NCBI RefSeq assembly: GCF_010093815.1
Contig: NW_022985550.1
Location: 819,074 to 883,073, forward strand
Reading direction: 5' to 3'
DNA from: Pseudovirgaria hyperparasitica
Lineage: Eukaryota; Ascomycota; Dothideomycetes; Acrospermales; Acrospermaceae
Length of the DNA stretch: 64,000 nucleotides
Of this stretch, positions 11,546 through 22,800 are shown piece after piece. How positions within the stretch are numbered: position 1 is the stretch's first letter; every line of letters starts with the position of its first letter. The notes beneath the pieces were generated by a model, which saw only the letters and a program-made list of their open reading frames with translations, searched no databases and was not told the DNA's origin. A program made the position numbers and the translations under genes.

Positions 11546-11875
11546 GTCGACTTTGTAAGTTCTCCCCGCCTACCTACACTTTCTACCTCTGCTTCTATGG
11601 CATGGAAAGGTTTATTCATTAGCATGTACTAACATCATCTCTCCTGCAGACTTCATAGAATCATCTCTATAGTAAACGACCCTCTGTTAACCACAGAAAA
11701 AAGCTTCAGTGCTGAACCTGGGTGATGATGTATAACCCCGACGCCCTAGAGTGACTGCCGCTATGGTGCGCGCACTGTACTTGCTACAGATACGCGTGGC
11801 GATGATCTCGACCCTGGTCTTTGGTACGCTCGTCGTGTCTGGGCTGGGGTGGGTGTTGGTGGTCGTCTGACAGGA
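11546..11875 (+). ncRNA. U3 small nucleolar RNA (box C/D) with a spliceosomal intron
   Basis: U3 guides early 18S rRNA processing in the nucleolus. The 5' part GTCGACTTT joins ACTTCATAGAATCATCTCTATAG after removal of an intron. This matches the yeast U3 5' domain (GTCGAC, ACTTCATAG, ATCATTTCTATAG) almost base for base. Further boxes are in order: C' TGATGA at 11723 followed by ATAACCCC; CCTAGAGTGACTG (box B region) near 11745; box C in GGCGATGATCTCGACCC near 11798; box D in GTCTGACAGG, with CTGA at 11867-11870. The mature length is about 235 nt, inside the known U3 range. The 3' end is placed a few bases after box D and is approximate. The gene lies in a region without protein genes, 150 bp from the LYC1-like stop. 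Confidence 0.95.
11555..11649 (+). other. Spliceosomal intron inside the U3 snoRNA gene
   Basis: 95 nt with GTAAGT at the 5' end, a perfect TACTAAC branch site at 11627-11633 and CTCCTGCAG at the 3' end. Removal rebuilds the conserved U3 5' domain. The intron sits within the first 10-15 nt of the RNA, close to where the Saccharomyces U3 introns lie. Confidence 0.9.
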
Positions 11876-12022
11876 CACTTGCAACTGGGTTTTTTTATAT
11901 AGTGGTTATAGAGTAATAAAATATTTTCATTCAATCCTGATCCTCTCACCTGTGCAAATGTGTATATCGTGTGTATAGTGTTGTTCAATTATTAGCTGAT
12001 ATACGATTCACAACCGCAAGAC

Positions 12023-13258
12023 TCAACACCAGCCATATTTCTCGTTGCTCACCCATTCCACCCCATCCTCTTCCTCCTTCGTCCCGTACCACATCAAGCT
12101 CGCAATGCTTTCGCAGTCCCTATCCACGACCTTGGCTTTGCCGTCTATCTGCTTTGCTGCGGCTACTGTGATTGACGTCGGGCTCCACACCTCTACCTCA
12201 TTCATATTCCACTGTGCCGCTTGTAGCTGGGCAGCGCGAAGTAGAGCTTCGACTGCCAGCTGCCTGCGCTGCTCTCCATGTACACGGTCGTTTGTACCAT
12301 TGTGGTGTGTCCCATTGACGGCAGTGCCGTTTGTCGGAGCAGCCCCTTCGTCTTCAACTACAAGGCGCAAGATATGCAAGGTATTGCCCTTGCTCGCCTC
12401 CACATCCGGATTGTACCACATCCGTGTCCAGTAGCACCACGCACGTTTACCTGCATCCAGCGATACAATGGCGCCCTTGACATCTGGTGAGCGACCAAGC
12501 AGTTCATAGCCCACAAATTCCTCTCGGGCATGATGCCATCTAATTGTCTCAATGTTTGGTAGCAACGCTACAGCGGGTGGCGCGTCTTCAGATCGTTCCT
12601 CCAGCGCTTTGCGTAGTATCTTCTCGTCTGCAGCACATAGATCCTCTAAATCGGCAGCACGTAGCTCCGACGCCGTCACAGGGCCTTTATGCTGGACTGC
12701 AGACGCCGGTACGGAGATATGGCTCGAAGGAAACGGTTTCCATCCGAATGACGCGTAGAACTTTTTCCCAATGTCCGAATACAACACCGAGAACAGGCTC
12801 TCAAAGCCCGTCTCCGCAACCTGGTGCGTCTTGAGTTTCGGCCCTAGCTCGCGCATCATGCGCTGTGCATACCCACGCCCACGATGCTCAGGGGGGCAGA
12901 ATACACTGCCAATGCCATGGCAGATGAGATCCTGCGTGCGTCCTCGGTGTGAGATGAGGGCTCGTTTGCGGAGAGACTCGCAGCCGCACAGCACTCGGCG
13001 TGTTGCAGTCGGCTCGGAGGTGTCGACGAGGACCCAGTAGGTGATTCCGGAGTTGGAGGATAGGGCCGTCTTGGCGAGATGTGCTTCACGGCGCTCGTAG
13101 GAATCTTGGGTGAGTGCACCGCGCCAGACGGAGCCATTGAGTGAGAATTGGTGGGCTTTTTCGGCCGCAGTTGGGTGGACGAGGGCTAGGGTGGGCGAGT
13201 CGCCGGACGGGAGAGGAGTGGAGGACATGGTAATGAAGTGGTTGACTAGAGATTCCAA
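12023..13258 (-). CDS. GNAT-family acetyltransferase, LYC1-like
   Basis: Single exon, 411 residues from the first ATG. A start at the eleventh codon (MSSTPLPSGD) is equally possible. The GNAT acetyl-CoA loop is seen as RGRGYA at about residues 126-131, after GIGSVFCPPEH. A C-terminal region matches the LYC1 type, the lysine N-acetyltransferase of Yarrowia: GFESLFSVLYSDIGKKFYASFGW, then RAWCYWTRMWYNP. In yeasts LYC1 acetylates free lysine in its degradation. The same substrate is inferred, not shown. An Asn/Thr/Gly-rich insert (near residue 320) breaks the C-terminal domain. The gene is divergent from the RBR ligase. Confidence 0.85.
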   Translation of the reverse strand: MESLVNHFITMSSTPLPSGDSPTLALVHPTAAEKAHQFSLNGSVWRGALTQDSYERREAHLAKTALSSNSGITYWVLVDTSEPTATRRVLCGCESLRKRALISHRGRTQDLICHGIGSVFCPPEHRGRGYAQRMMRELGPKLKTHQVAETGFESLFSVLYSDIGKKFYASFGWKPFPSSHISVPASAVQHKGPVTASELRAADLEDLCAADEKILRKALEERSEDAPPAVALLPNIETIRWHHAREEFVGYELLGRSPDVKGAIVSLDAGKRAWCYWTRMWYNPDVEASKGNTLHILRLVVEDEGAAPTNGTAVNGTHHNGTNDRVHGEQRRQLAVEALLRAAQLQAAQWNMNEVEVWSPTSITVAAAKQIDGKAKVVDRDCESIASLMWYGTKEEEDGVEWVSNEKYGWC

Positions 13259-14576
13259 GCTCTTTGTGCTGGCGTTTCACTAAACGGAGTCCCAGGGCCA
13301 ATACCGATTCTCACATAGACAGTCTTCTACAGACTATCCACACTATATTTGGAATGCAACGCTAGGGTTAATAGGAATAGAACGTGTTGAGGAGGCAGAT
13401 CGAGAGAATCAATTACTGCAGAGGTAGGCTGTAGATAGGTAACCCAAGAAAAAAGTGGACTGGTGTGAGGAGAGCAATAGCTTCAAATGCCCTCTCACGC
13501 GAGACAAGACATATATAATAACAGCCCAGTCAGCGAAGCCCGGAAGCCACGCCCACTATAAAACAGCCCTCCCCCCTGGCCTGCAGTGCCGCCCCGAACC
13601 TTGACTAAGAAACTCTGGGCAGTGGAGAGAGAGGTAGGTAAAGTTTCCCTTTTCCCAGACCAGCGATGCAGGTACGCACAACCGATGACAGCCGCCGTAA
13701 AGCGCCCAGGCCGTTCCTCACGTGGAGTGCTAGTGGTGGGTCTGCAGACCAGAACTGACGTTATGCTGGGAGTGACAATGGTAATACAGCAATAGGGGCT
13801 GACCATTTCTTGTCCCCGACGATCAATCAGTGGAGGAGGGCGTGTGGTGGTGGTGTTGTGAGGATGTTGTTTTCTTGTGACGGACTCGATGGCCTTGGAA
13901 CTAATCAGGTCTAATTATAACAGACATAGCAACATAGCACGCGGCAATCGCTTTGAATCTAGCGTCCGAGGCTCTGCTCCTTCCTAGGTTGGATTCTGTT
14001 AGCCTTGCCGCCTTGCCGCCTTTATGCCTTGACACCTGTGTGCCTTGATGCCTTGATGTCTTGATGCCTTGACGCCTTGTTGCCTCAAAATCATTAGCTG
14101 CCGCTTCGGTTCGCTGGGGGCGTGAAAGCATCCACGGATCCACTGTTCCGTCCTTTATCAAGTCAAATCGCTGAAAGTCGCGCTTTTTGCTTTTTGTCAC
14201 TGCTGTTCGCCGCTTCGTGGTGAATCCAGGACATTGTAGAGGACAACAATCCACTACATTCATTCATGTACCTATGTGTCTGCCGCCCTCGGCTCCGACT
14301 CGCCGAGCAGTCAGTCCGTAGAGCTGTGGGTGCCGTTCCCTTGGAGTCGCTCCGAGTCTGAGCTGCACTGCACTCGGCGTGTTCCAGCTCGCTCACAGCT
14401 GCCCAGCAGTCACGGTCTGCCATATTTCTTCAGCTTTGCTTCACTTGCTCGCTCGTGTACTCGTCATTCACTTTACCCTCGTTCCTTACAGTATTCAAAG
14501 AGACGGCATTCGCTTGTATGTTTCTAACAGCTTCATCTACCGCCAGCCTCGCGTTCATGCTGCAATCACCACAAAA
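13259..14576. other. Divergent intergenic region with a small decayed repeat
   Basis: 1.3 kb between the LYC1-like gene and the RBR ligase. It contains the CCTTGATG-type repeat listed separately and a pyrimidine-rich stretch before the ligase start. ORFs here are short and match nothing I know. Confidence 0.5.
13999..14086. repeat. Degenerate short tandem repeat, unit about CCTTGATGC
   Basis: About nine imperfect copies of an 8-10 bp unit: gccttgccg, gccttgatg, gtcttgatg, gccttgacg and relatives. It is non-coding. Confidence 0.8.
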
Positions 14577-17546
14577 ATGCCGCCTGACCCCGATCAACAA
14601 GCCCCCGTCGTGATTGACCTTTCCTCTGACACTGAAGAAGATACAGCACCGGTGAGGCAGGATTTTCCGTCGAGAGCATCTCCACTGGCCGGTTGGAGAT
14701 TTCCGCCAGACGACGATCAAAGCAATGGCAGCGAGGACGATGACCGCTCTGATGTCTTTCACGAACTAGCACGTCGCGTCTCTTCCCCCGTACCGGACGT
14801 ATACGACAATCCAGGTAACTCATTTGACTTGGAGCCCAACGAATGGCCAGCTGACGATGCCTGGGAGGCTCTTCTAGCCGTTCCGAATCTGGACGCTCGG
14901 CCAGACAACCCTGATCAACGTCAAAGTGCGCCTGTTTCCCTAGATGAAGCCCCAAGTGATCGATCATGCGTTTCCTTGACAGAAGAGCAAGGTCTCGCCT
15001 TGGTATTGCAGATTTTCCCAGACATAGCTCATGATCACGTGTTGCAACGTCTTCGTAAAGGCAAGGCCGGCGGCAACTACACACAAGAGTGGTGTAACAC
15101 AGTTATCAGTCGGATTGCAGATGATGCTACGTATCCAAAGCAAAAAGATCGACTGAAGGAACTGAAGCGGAAACGCCATACATCAAGTAGTGATGACGAA
15201 GCCACTAAAGAGCCGGTGCTACCGAACTCGCCCGTGGGAAATAGTCCCAGATATATACAAGACGCGTAAGTTTGAATTATTTTCCCCCAGTGCCCCGGAT
15301 GCCCCGGCGGGCACATGTGCGTCACTCCGCCTATGGATTCTTACTTATAGTTGCAATGAAGCCGATGTGCCGGCATCTTTCTCGGATCGCACATACTCAT
15401 TCACTGCGAGATCACGCGGAGATTTGTGCAGTATACTTACTGTTTCTCTAGTAAACGCTTGTTGGGAAACGAATTCTTAGACGTACCATTACCCCACATC
15501 CAGAACGTGCTACGCAACGAGCAAACCCCATACCACGCATATCTAAAGCTACACTCACAGCAAAACGACAATAACATGCCCTTCAAAAAACTCCCCAGGC
15601 CTCGACAACCATACCGGGCGTCGGGTGGAGCGCCCCCCGACGATAATCTCACGGCTATGCTCCAGACAGCTAAGAAGAAATGTGACAAGGATAACGCGAA
15701 GCGCATGAAGCAGAAAAAGGCAGAGCAGGAGGAACAGGAGAATGAGAGGGCAGCCAGAGCATCGGGTTCCATCCAAGATTGCGGTTGTTGCTACACGTCA
15801 TGCCCTCTTAACCGCATGGCCTTTTGCAGCAGCGAAGATGCGCACCCATTCTGCTACGATTGCGTGTCCAGCTACGTCATGGCAGAGATGTCTCAGGGCA
15901 AATGTAGACCTGTCTGCATGGATACGTCCGGTTGTGGGAAGAACGGAGGCATGTTCAAGCGGTTAGAACTGCTTAAAGCGCTGCGAGGCAATACAAAAAT
16001 CTTGGATAAACTGGAGCAGATGCAGCAAGCTGAGGATATTAGGGAAGCAGGTCTAGAAGGCCTCGAACAGTGCCCCTTCTGCGATTTCCAAGCAGAATAC
16101 CCGCCAGTCGAAGTTAACAAAGAGTTTCGTTGCGTCAACTTTGAGTGTTCGAAGACAAGCTGTCGGTTATGCCGGCTGGAGACCCACGTTCCAAAATCTT
16201 GCGAGGAGCACGCCAAAGACAACAAGCTGGCTCACCGTCACATTCTCGAGGAAGCCCTCACTAATGCTTTGACCAGGAAATGCAACAAATGCAAGAAAAC
16301 CTTTCTCAAGGACTCAGGATGCAACAAGATATCCTGTCCGACTTGTCACAATAAGCAATGTTATTGTTGTGGCAAAGATGTAACGGACTATCAGCACTTT
16401 AGTGGCGTTTCCAATACCCTGGATATGGGCTCCTCTGAAGCGAAATGTCCTCTTTACGACAATACGGAAGAACGACATGCTAAAGACGTCGAGAAAGCCG
16501 AGAGAGTTGCGCTGGAGAAGCTCCGCGCAGAGAACCCAGGCCTAAGCGACGCAGATCTAAAGATCAAGGTGTCAGATAAGGTGCAGCAGGCGGAAAAGAA
16601 ACGTTTAGAAGATGCCCGAAGGGTAGAGTTAGAGGGCAGACCGCACCCTCCAAATAGACAACGAATTGCAAGAGCGTATGCCGAGGGAGTAGCGGGCCAT
16701 GTCCCCAATCTCGCCCATTTCGCCGACTACGTACCACCAGGCTTTGATCCGGTGGGAATGCCATATTTCGATCGTCTCAACCAACGCTATCTTGGCCAAG
16801 GGATCAGACACCATCACCATGTCCATCACCACCACGTCCAACTTCCAAACAATGCTCCTCCTGTAGCTGGCATCAATCCACACGGTGCACTGATGCTACC
16901 GGACTATCTCGCCCGTGCGGAGCCTGGAGGACCACCACGCCAGAATCGAAATGTCATGATAAACCCGATGGGAAATCACAGGGAGCCGGGTGGTGGACCA
17001 ATACAGGACATCCAGGACATTCAGCGTCGGCCTGCCGCACCGCGTATCGTACCTCAGGCTCAGCGAGGCGCTCCACCACAAGTGGAAGTATACGCAGGCA
17101 TTCAGCCACAGGCAGCTATACCACAACGTGCCAATCCGCAGCATGCCGTGCCTGGAGTAGCACAGAATGACCGTCCACAAGTACCAAATCCATATGGTCT
17201 GGTCGACGCGTGGCAACAATTCCCGGTCTTGAACCACCCACCACCACTCTTCCAGGCGGCGGGAACACACGCCAATATCGCGCAGCATCAGGAGATGAAC
17301 AGGCTTCGAATGCTACAGTTCATAGAGCATGAGCGCCAACTTGTTGGCATGCACGCACGACAGGCCGCTGCCATGCACGATCTGAACCGACGTCGCATGA
17401 TGATGGCCCGGGAGCTTCCTGCCAACGGCTTTCCGAACCCACAACCCGATCAGGCTGTGCGTGACAGACAGCTTATACGCGATCAACTGATCAGAGAGCA
17501 GCAAAGGCAGCTATATTTGGCTAGACATCCTAGGCAGGATCATTGA
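14577..17546 (+). CDS. RBR E3 ubiquitin ligase, RNF216/TRIAD3-like, with CUE-like segment
   Basis: RING-between-RING ligases pass ubiquitin through a RING2 cysteine. Exons 14577-15265 and 15452-17546 encode 927 residues across a 186-nt intron. An N-terminal acidic region opens with VVIDLSSDTEED, which resembles a SUMO-interaction motif. A CUE-like stretch (LVLQIFPDIAHDHVLQRL) sits near residue 160. The RBR module starts near residue 339 (CGCCYTSC), has the IBR near 436 (CPFCDFQAEYPPVEV...CRLCRLETHVPKSCEE) and RING2 near 505-540 (RKCNKCKKTF, then SGCNKISC). The Cys in GCNK is the expected catalytic residue. The tail is Pro/Gln-rich, with a His cluster near residue 682. The intron boundary is supported by in-frame joining (DA|KRLLGNE). 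A tiny extra exon inside the intron cannot be excluded. Confidence 0.9.
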
Positions 17547-17979
17547 CAGCTTGGCCCTGTCGAGCTCCCATTCATTGAGTAGCAGATTCCTCGCTTTATG
17601 TTAATTTCATTCCCCAGAATGGCATAACGTGTGGTGTAAACTGCTTTCCTTGTCATTCTTTCGTTGTTAAGGGGGTGGTGAATGGGGGGTTTGTTAGCAT
17701 CATTTCTTTTACGTGAATCCGTCATTCAAAGGTCCGCCAAACGCAAAGCCTATTGTCATCGCGGGGGGGTTGGTTAGCACATTGCAGCATTTTCGACTGG
17801 GCGGGCTTTTGCTATCGTTACAAAGTCTATTCTCACATTTCCGAATACCCATATGTTTTTTCCCCCAGTCAACGATCCATGGGGGTCGCACTTTCTATAT
17901 GTACATATTAGTGTAGATTTGAGCCCTGAGACTCGCGCTGTGAATTAATCGCTTATAAGCTTCTCAGCATCCTCGTTTG
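17547..17979. other. Convergent 3' region between RBR ligase and REV7
   Basis: 433 bp between two stop codons facing each other. No gene seen. Confidence 0.5.
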
Positions 17980-18762
17980 TCATTGGAACCCACTGCTACT
18001 ACTACTACTACTACTAGGAAACGTCTCCTGACTCGCCTCCTCCATCTTGCCACTCCCCTCCTCAACCCACACCTCCAGCACCATCTCCCCAGCCTCCACC
18101 GCCCGCACCGGCACCGTCCTCGCACCACCCAACTGCCCACCCCTTTTCCGGTCCCCATCGCCAACCCGCCCACTCACCTGCAATCCCGGCTCCGCCGGAA
18201 TCCACGGCTGCGGATGCCCAATCGGCGCCTCAGCCTCCTCCTTCAACTCCACCGCAACCGCGAAACTGCAGTCCGGCGGCAACGGCGCCAGCCTCGTCGA
18301 CACGCTGCTCAGCCGCGCCATGACGGCCCGGAAGCTCTCCGATAGCTCCACACTAACCCGATCATGCCTCCTCTCCAGCTCCGCGTCGCTCGGCGGCACC
18401 GCCCCTGCCCCTGCCCCCGCAGCCTCCGCACGCTCAATCACCAATTCCCTATCTCTAGGCGCCACGACGGGGAAGCGAGAGACGTCAAAGACGAAGCGCT
18501 CAAGGGGGACGTGCAGGGCGGAGTATATGACCACCACGACGTGGGCGAGGGAGTTGGAGGCGAGGAGAGGGGTGATTGCGGCGACGGCGTCGTTGATCCA
18601 GGTGCAGACGAGGGGGTGGCGGGATTGGTGGACGGGGTAGTTGTGGAAGCGGGTGGCGAGGAAGGAGGCGCGTGGGTAGAGGGCGCGGGTGTAGAGGATT
18701 GAGTGGATGGCGGCGGTGAGGAGGGAGGTGAAGGCTGTTGTGAGGTGGATGTGGGTTGACAT
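17980..18762 (-). CDS. REV7: REV7/MAD2B, HORMA-domain subunit of DNA polymerase zeta
   Basis: Accessory subunit of translesion polymerase zeta. HORMA family members bind partner peptides under a safety-belt loop. Single exon, 260 residues. Family features are the N-terminal HSILYTRALYPRASF, then HQSRHPLVCTWINDAV, and VFDVSRFP typical of Rev7. The central part carries an Ala/Gly-rich insert (GAGAGAVPPSD), and the C terminus ends in a serine tract. The coding strand runs from C-rich to G-rich, with the switch near 18460 on the plus strand. The gene is divergent from importin-9 across 1.1 kb. Confidence 0.88.
   Translation of the reverse strand: MSTHIHLTTAFTSLLTAAIHSILYTRALYPRASFLATRFHNYPVHQSRHPLVCTWINDAVAAITPLLASNSLAHVVVVIYSALHVPLERFVFDVSRFPVVAPRDRELVIERAEAAGAGAGAVPPSDAELERRHDRVSVELSESFRAVMARLSSVSTRLAPLPPDCSFAVAVELKEEAEAPIGHPQPWIPAEPGLQVSGRVGDGDRKRGGQLGGARTVPVRAVEAGEMVLEVWVEEGSGKMEEASQETFPSSSSSSSSGFQ
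17994..18016. repeat. CTA/TAC trinucleotide run coding for serines in REV7
   Basis: Seven to eight TAC/CTA units on the plus strand read as AGT serine codons near the C terminus of the minus-strand REV7 gene, giving a serine tract before the final GFQ. Confidence 0.85.
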
Positions 18763-19886
18763 TTTGTTGTTGTTTATGTTGTTGTTGACGGAGAAGAAGA
18801 AGAAAGGGGGTTTGCTCTGGAGAGACAGGGTAGATAGGGAGGGACCGGGCCAGGCTGGTTGTGTGTGTGTGTGTGATACAAGGGGCGCTCGGATGGGGAT
18901 CCACTCGGCGGTATGTGCTGCTTATGTGGATAGATAGATAGCGGCGGCCAGGAATCTGGGCTGGCCCCCTGGTCAGGTCCAGGACTGGGTCAGGTGGACG
19001 TTTTGCCGGTGCGCTTCGCGGACCGGGTGTGACGGATTGTTTTGAATAGTCCCTGGCAAACCTGGCAGGATGCTGTGTTGGATACGTGGTGGGTGAGGAG
19101 GTGGGTGAGGGAAGAGAAGCGAAGGGTTGCACGGCAGGTAGGATGTGCTTGGCCGGTCCTATCAGTCGCGGTCGCGAGAACAGCGTTCGTGCAACATTCC
19201 AGTGGACTGTGGGCGTGTTTGATCAGTAGAGTGATGTTTCCACGATGTGGGTTTCCGCGCGCGTCTTGGGGGAGCTGGAACGGACTGCCTTGGTTTGAGG
19301 TGAGGGGGCAGGGAGTGTTTATATGCAGACGTTCCCGGCTCGAGTGGTGTTGGGATTTGTAGAGGAGAGTTTTCTTGCTTTGTGTTTGCTTCTGCTTCTG
19401 CTACTTCTTCCTGCCTGCCGACCGTCACTTTGTTCGCAGAGTTCTTTTGATATCTTGTTCGTGAGTGGGTGCGGACTTGGACGCGGATTTCAGGCTTGTG
19501 TTGTTGGACTGCCACGAGTTGCTGACTGGTGAGTGTGATTCGTATTGCTGGGACTTGTTGCCCCAGGTCATCAGTAACAGTGACTTTAACGTCGTCGGTC
19601 GTTCAAATTGAATGAGGAAGTTCAGATAGACCTACGTCACTAGCCACAATCCGATCCATAGACAGTTCAGCCAGCCACCTCGCCTGCGCCACAGCTCAAA
19701 CCTAAAGTTCCCCCTCCTCTGCCCCGGACTCCAGAGGATTCGCCAAAAATAATTCCCCACCAAAACAAAGCCGCAAACTACTCCCCCAAGTCGCGATCCA
19801 CGCGTGTTACCACACTAAACATTCCTTCGATCCCACTGGTCACGCGTCCTCTATCAGCATCCTGGCTCACTAAACCTTTCTAAACC
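18763..19886. other. Divergent intergenic region, REV7 / importin-9
   Basis: 1.1 kb. The left third is G-rich on the plus strand and includes a short GT run near 18860. The right end is C-rich before the importin start. There is no supported gene. Confidence 0.5.
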
Positions 19887-22800
19887 ATGGAGGAGCAACT
19901 GGTTCGCGTCCTTGCCGAGACGCAGTCTCCCCACGAGGGTCCCCGCAAACAGGCCGAACTGCAGATTCTACAATCCTATACCAATCCTGCCTTTCCACTG
20001 TCGCTCATCAGCATCGCTTCACACGACAGTGTGCACATCGGTATCCGCCAGTCCGCTCTGTTGACGCTCAGGGCGTTTGTGCTTGCTGGCTGGTCGGCCG
20101 GTCTGGACGAGTTCAAGGGCCAAGTGCTGGTCGATGATGAGAGCAAGATACGGATCCGACAGTCCTTACTAGAGCTTGCGACAAGCCCGACCGCGGATAG
20201 GAAGATCAAGGCCGTTGCTAGCTATGTCGTCAGCAAGATTGCCAGCGCCGACTACCCAGACGAGTGGCCCGACCTGCTGCCCACCCTGCTCCACCTCATC
20301 CCTACCGCGAACGATTCACAACTACATGGCGCGCTAAAAGTATTGGGTGATATGGTCGACGAGAGTCTCAGCGATGACCAATTCTTCGCTGTGGCCAGGG
20401 ATCTGATCACCGCCATCCATGCCGTCGTGGCTGATGAGAGTAAGAAGAACATGCTGAGGGCATTGGCTGTCAACGTTCTGCGCGGATGCTTTGACTCCCT
20501 GGAGATTGTGGCCGAAGATAACAAGGCGGCGGTCAGATCCTTTGCTGACGAAGTCCTGGCTGCGTGGCTGCCCTTCTTCCTCGATGTCATGAAGTCTAAA
20601 TTGCCGGAACCTCCTTCGGAAAAGGACGAGGAGTCGGAAACTCCTGCAGCTGAAGCATACCGCGGCTTATTGGCTTTGAAACTACAGGTGGTGAAGGTAG
20701 GCTCTTCTCAGACCAGAGTATGACAACGTACTGATCATGGCAGTGTTTGATGCGCATCAGGTCTGCTTTCTCCTTCCTTCTAGCCCAATACAGCACGGCT
20801 TTGTTCTCCGCAACATGGGACGAACTCTCATCGATCCAGGCTGCGTATCACCATATGTACATCTACGATGAGCGCCAAAGCAGATTAGAAGATTCGGACG
20901 GTCTACCTTACACTCTGGACTTTCTTGTCCTCGAAGAGCTGGATTTCATGCAGGCATGTCTGCGTGCTGCACCAGTCCGCAAGGAGTTGGAGAAACAATT
21001 GCAGAGCAACGCGAATTGGGTCACTGAATTCTTGAAGCTCTCCGTTGCTTTCGCGCAGATCACCACTGAGGAGGAGGGGTTGTGGAACATTGATGTAAAC
21101 ATTTTCCTATCTGAGGAGACCAGTGTCACTGCGAACTACACGCCCAGAACAGGATGTGGCGACCTCGTAATCAAGTTGGGCGAGTGGTTGAATGATCCCA
21201 CCATACAAGGTCTTCTCTCGTACACACAGACCCTCTACTCCTCAACGGAGTCGTGGAAAGCCAAAGAGTCCGCTCTCTTCATACTGGGACAATTCCTGGG
21301 CGACTATCAAGACAGAGACCGGTTCTTGAACTTTGAAGTCGGCAATGGCTTCATCGATTACGTCAAGTATGCAATGCAGCAGCCCGAAGAGTTCTTGAGA
21401 GCTCGTGGCTACCTTGTGGCTGGAAGTCTGGTCCGAAGTACATCACAGGGGCTGGGCCAGATTGGCGTTGAGTTCCTCGAGGCTACGATCCGGGCGATCA
21501 ATAGTGACGACTCCGAGGTCGTCAAAGTCTCCTGCATTCGAGCTATGCAACACTACATTCAGACTCTAGACCGCAGCGTTACCGCTCCGTTGCAGGAGGC
21601 AATGATTGCGGCTTTGTCCAACTATATCTCAGCACATGATATGGCAGACATGGCAGAAAGTGAAGATCTCCTCGTCACTTTTGTTGAGAGTCTCAGGGAT
21701 GCGATTCTATTGGATATCCGTGTTTGTTTTACCGGAAACGGTCTCGACCTCCTTTTTACGGTTGCAAGCCAAGGGTCTCATTTCCACCTTGAAGAGATTG
21801 TCAACGACACATTCGATGACGTTGTCAACCAGACCGCGCTTCTCGGCCCGGACGCGTACACTCAGCTATGCCATAAAGTCCTCCCAACAATCAATGGAGC
21901 TTTCGATGTAGGTACGCTGATAGAAGAAAGTACTTTGACAAACCTCGCCGCCAGTCTTCTTGCTACCCTCGCTGAACATGGCTCGGAACCACTTCCGCAA
22001 GGATTTGTCGCTGCAATCATGCCAAAACTACACAGGCTCCTACTTGGCTCAAATGACGACGAGTTACTCAAAGCTGCGACTCTCGCTGTCAAGAACATGA
22101 TCATACATGACTACAAGCAGCTGTTCGAATGGCACGATGAGTCCGGTAAGGGCGGTCTGGAAGTAGTGCTGATCATTATTGATCGCCTACTGGGCCCTGA
22201 TGTAGATGACAATGCGGCCGCAGAGGTTGGTGCTTTGGCTGCAGAAGTTGTAGAGAAGGCAGGCTCAGAGAGACTTGGTCCATTCCTGGAACAGCTATTG
22301 AAGGCTGTCGCTATACGACTGGGAAGCGCCTCAAAGATCCAGCTTATTCAAAGTCTGACCCTGGTGTTTGCACGCTTGTCTTTGGTCAGTGCCAAAGAGG
22401 TAGTGGACTTTCTAGCACAGGTTGAGATACAAACGGAGCAAGGGCCGCAGACGGGGCTCCAGACGGTTCTTGCCAAGTGGCTAGAGAACTCGATCCACTT
22501 TGTGGGATACGACGAGATTCGACAGAAGTGAGTCTGGCTTTTTGTACAGTTCGGAAGTGTTGCTGACTTTGCTAGTGTCATTGCTCTATCGAAGCTGTAT
22601 GAGCTTGAGGATGCCAGACTGTCGCAGGTACAGGTTAAAGGCGATCTTATCGTTCCCACCAGCGACCGCATCATGACTCGGTCGCGTGCAAAGCAAAGTA
22701 GGTACTTTTCTCGATCTCCTGTCTACCGTGACTTTCTAGCTGCGCAAAATGCACAATATGGCAGCAACAACAATTCTACACCGTCGTTGTTGTCGCCCAC

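Noticed and set aside
11763-11870. Short ORF for a 35-residue hydrophobic peptide (MVRALYLLQIRV...)
   Set aside because: It lies wholly inside the U3 snoRNA, and the bases are explained by conserved RNA boxes.
14379-14576. Earlier start for the RBR ligase
   Set aside because: The frame is open upstream, but the extra residues look like translated leader, and MPPDPDQQAP at 14577 is the better start.
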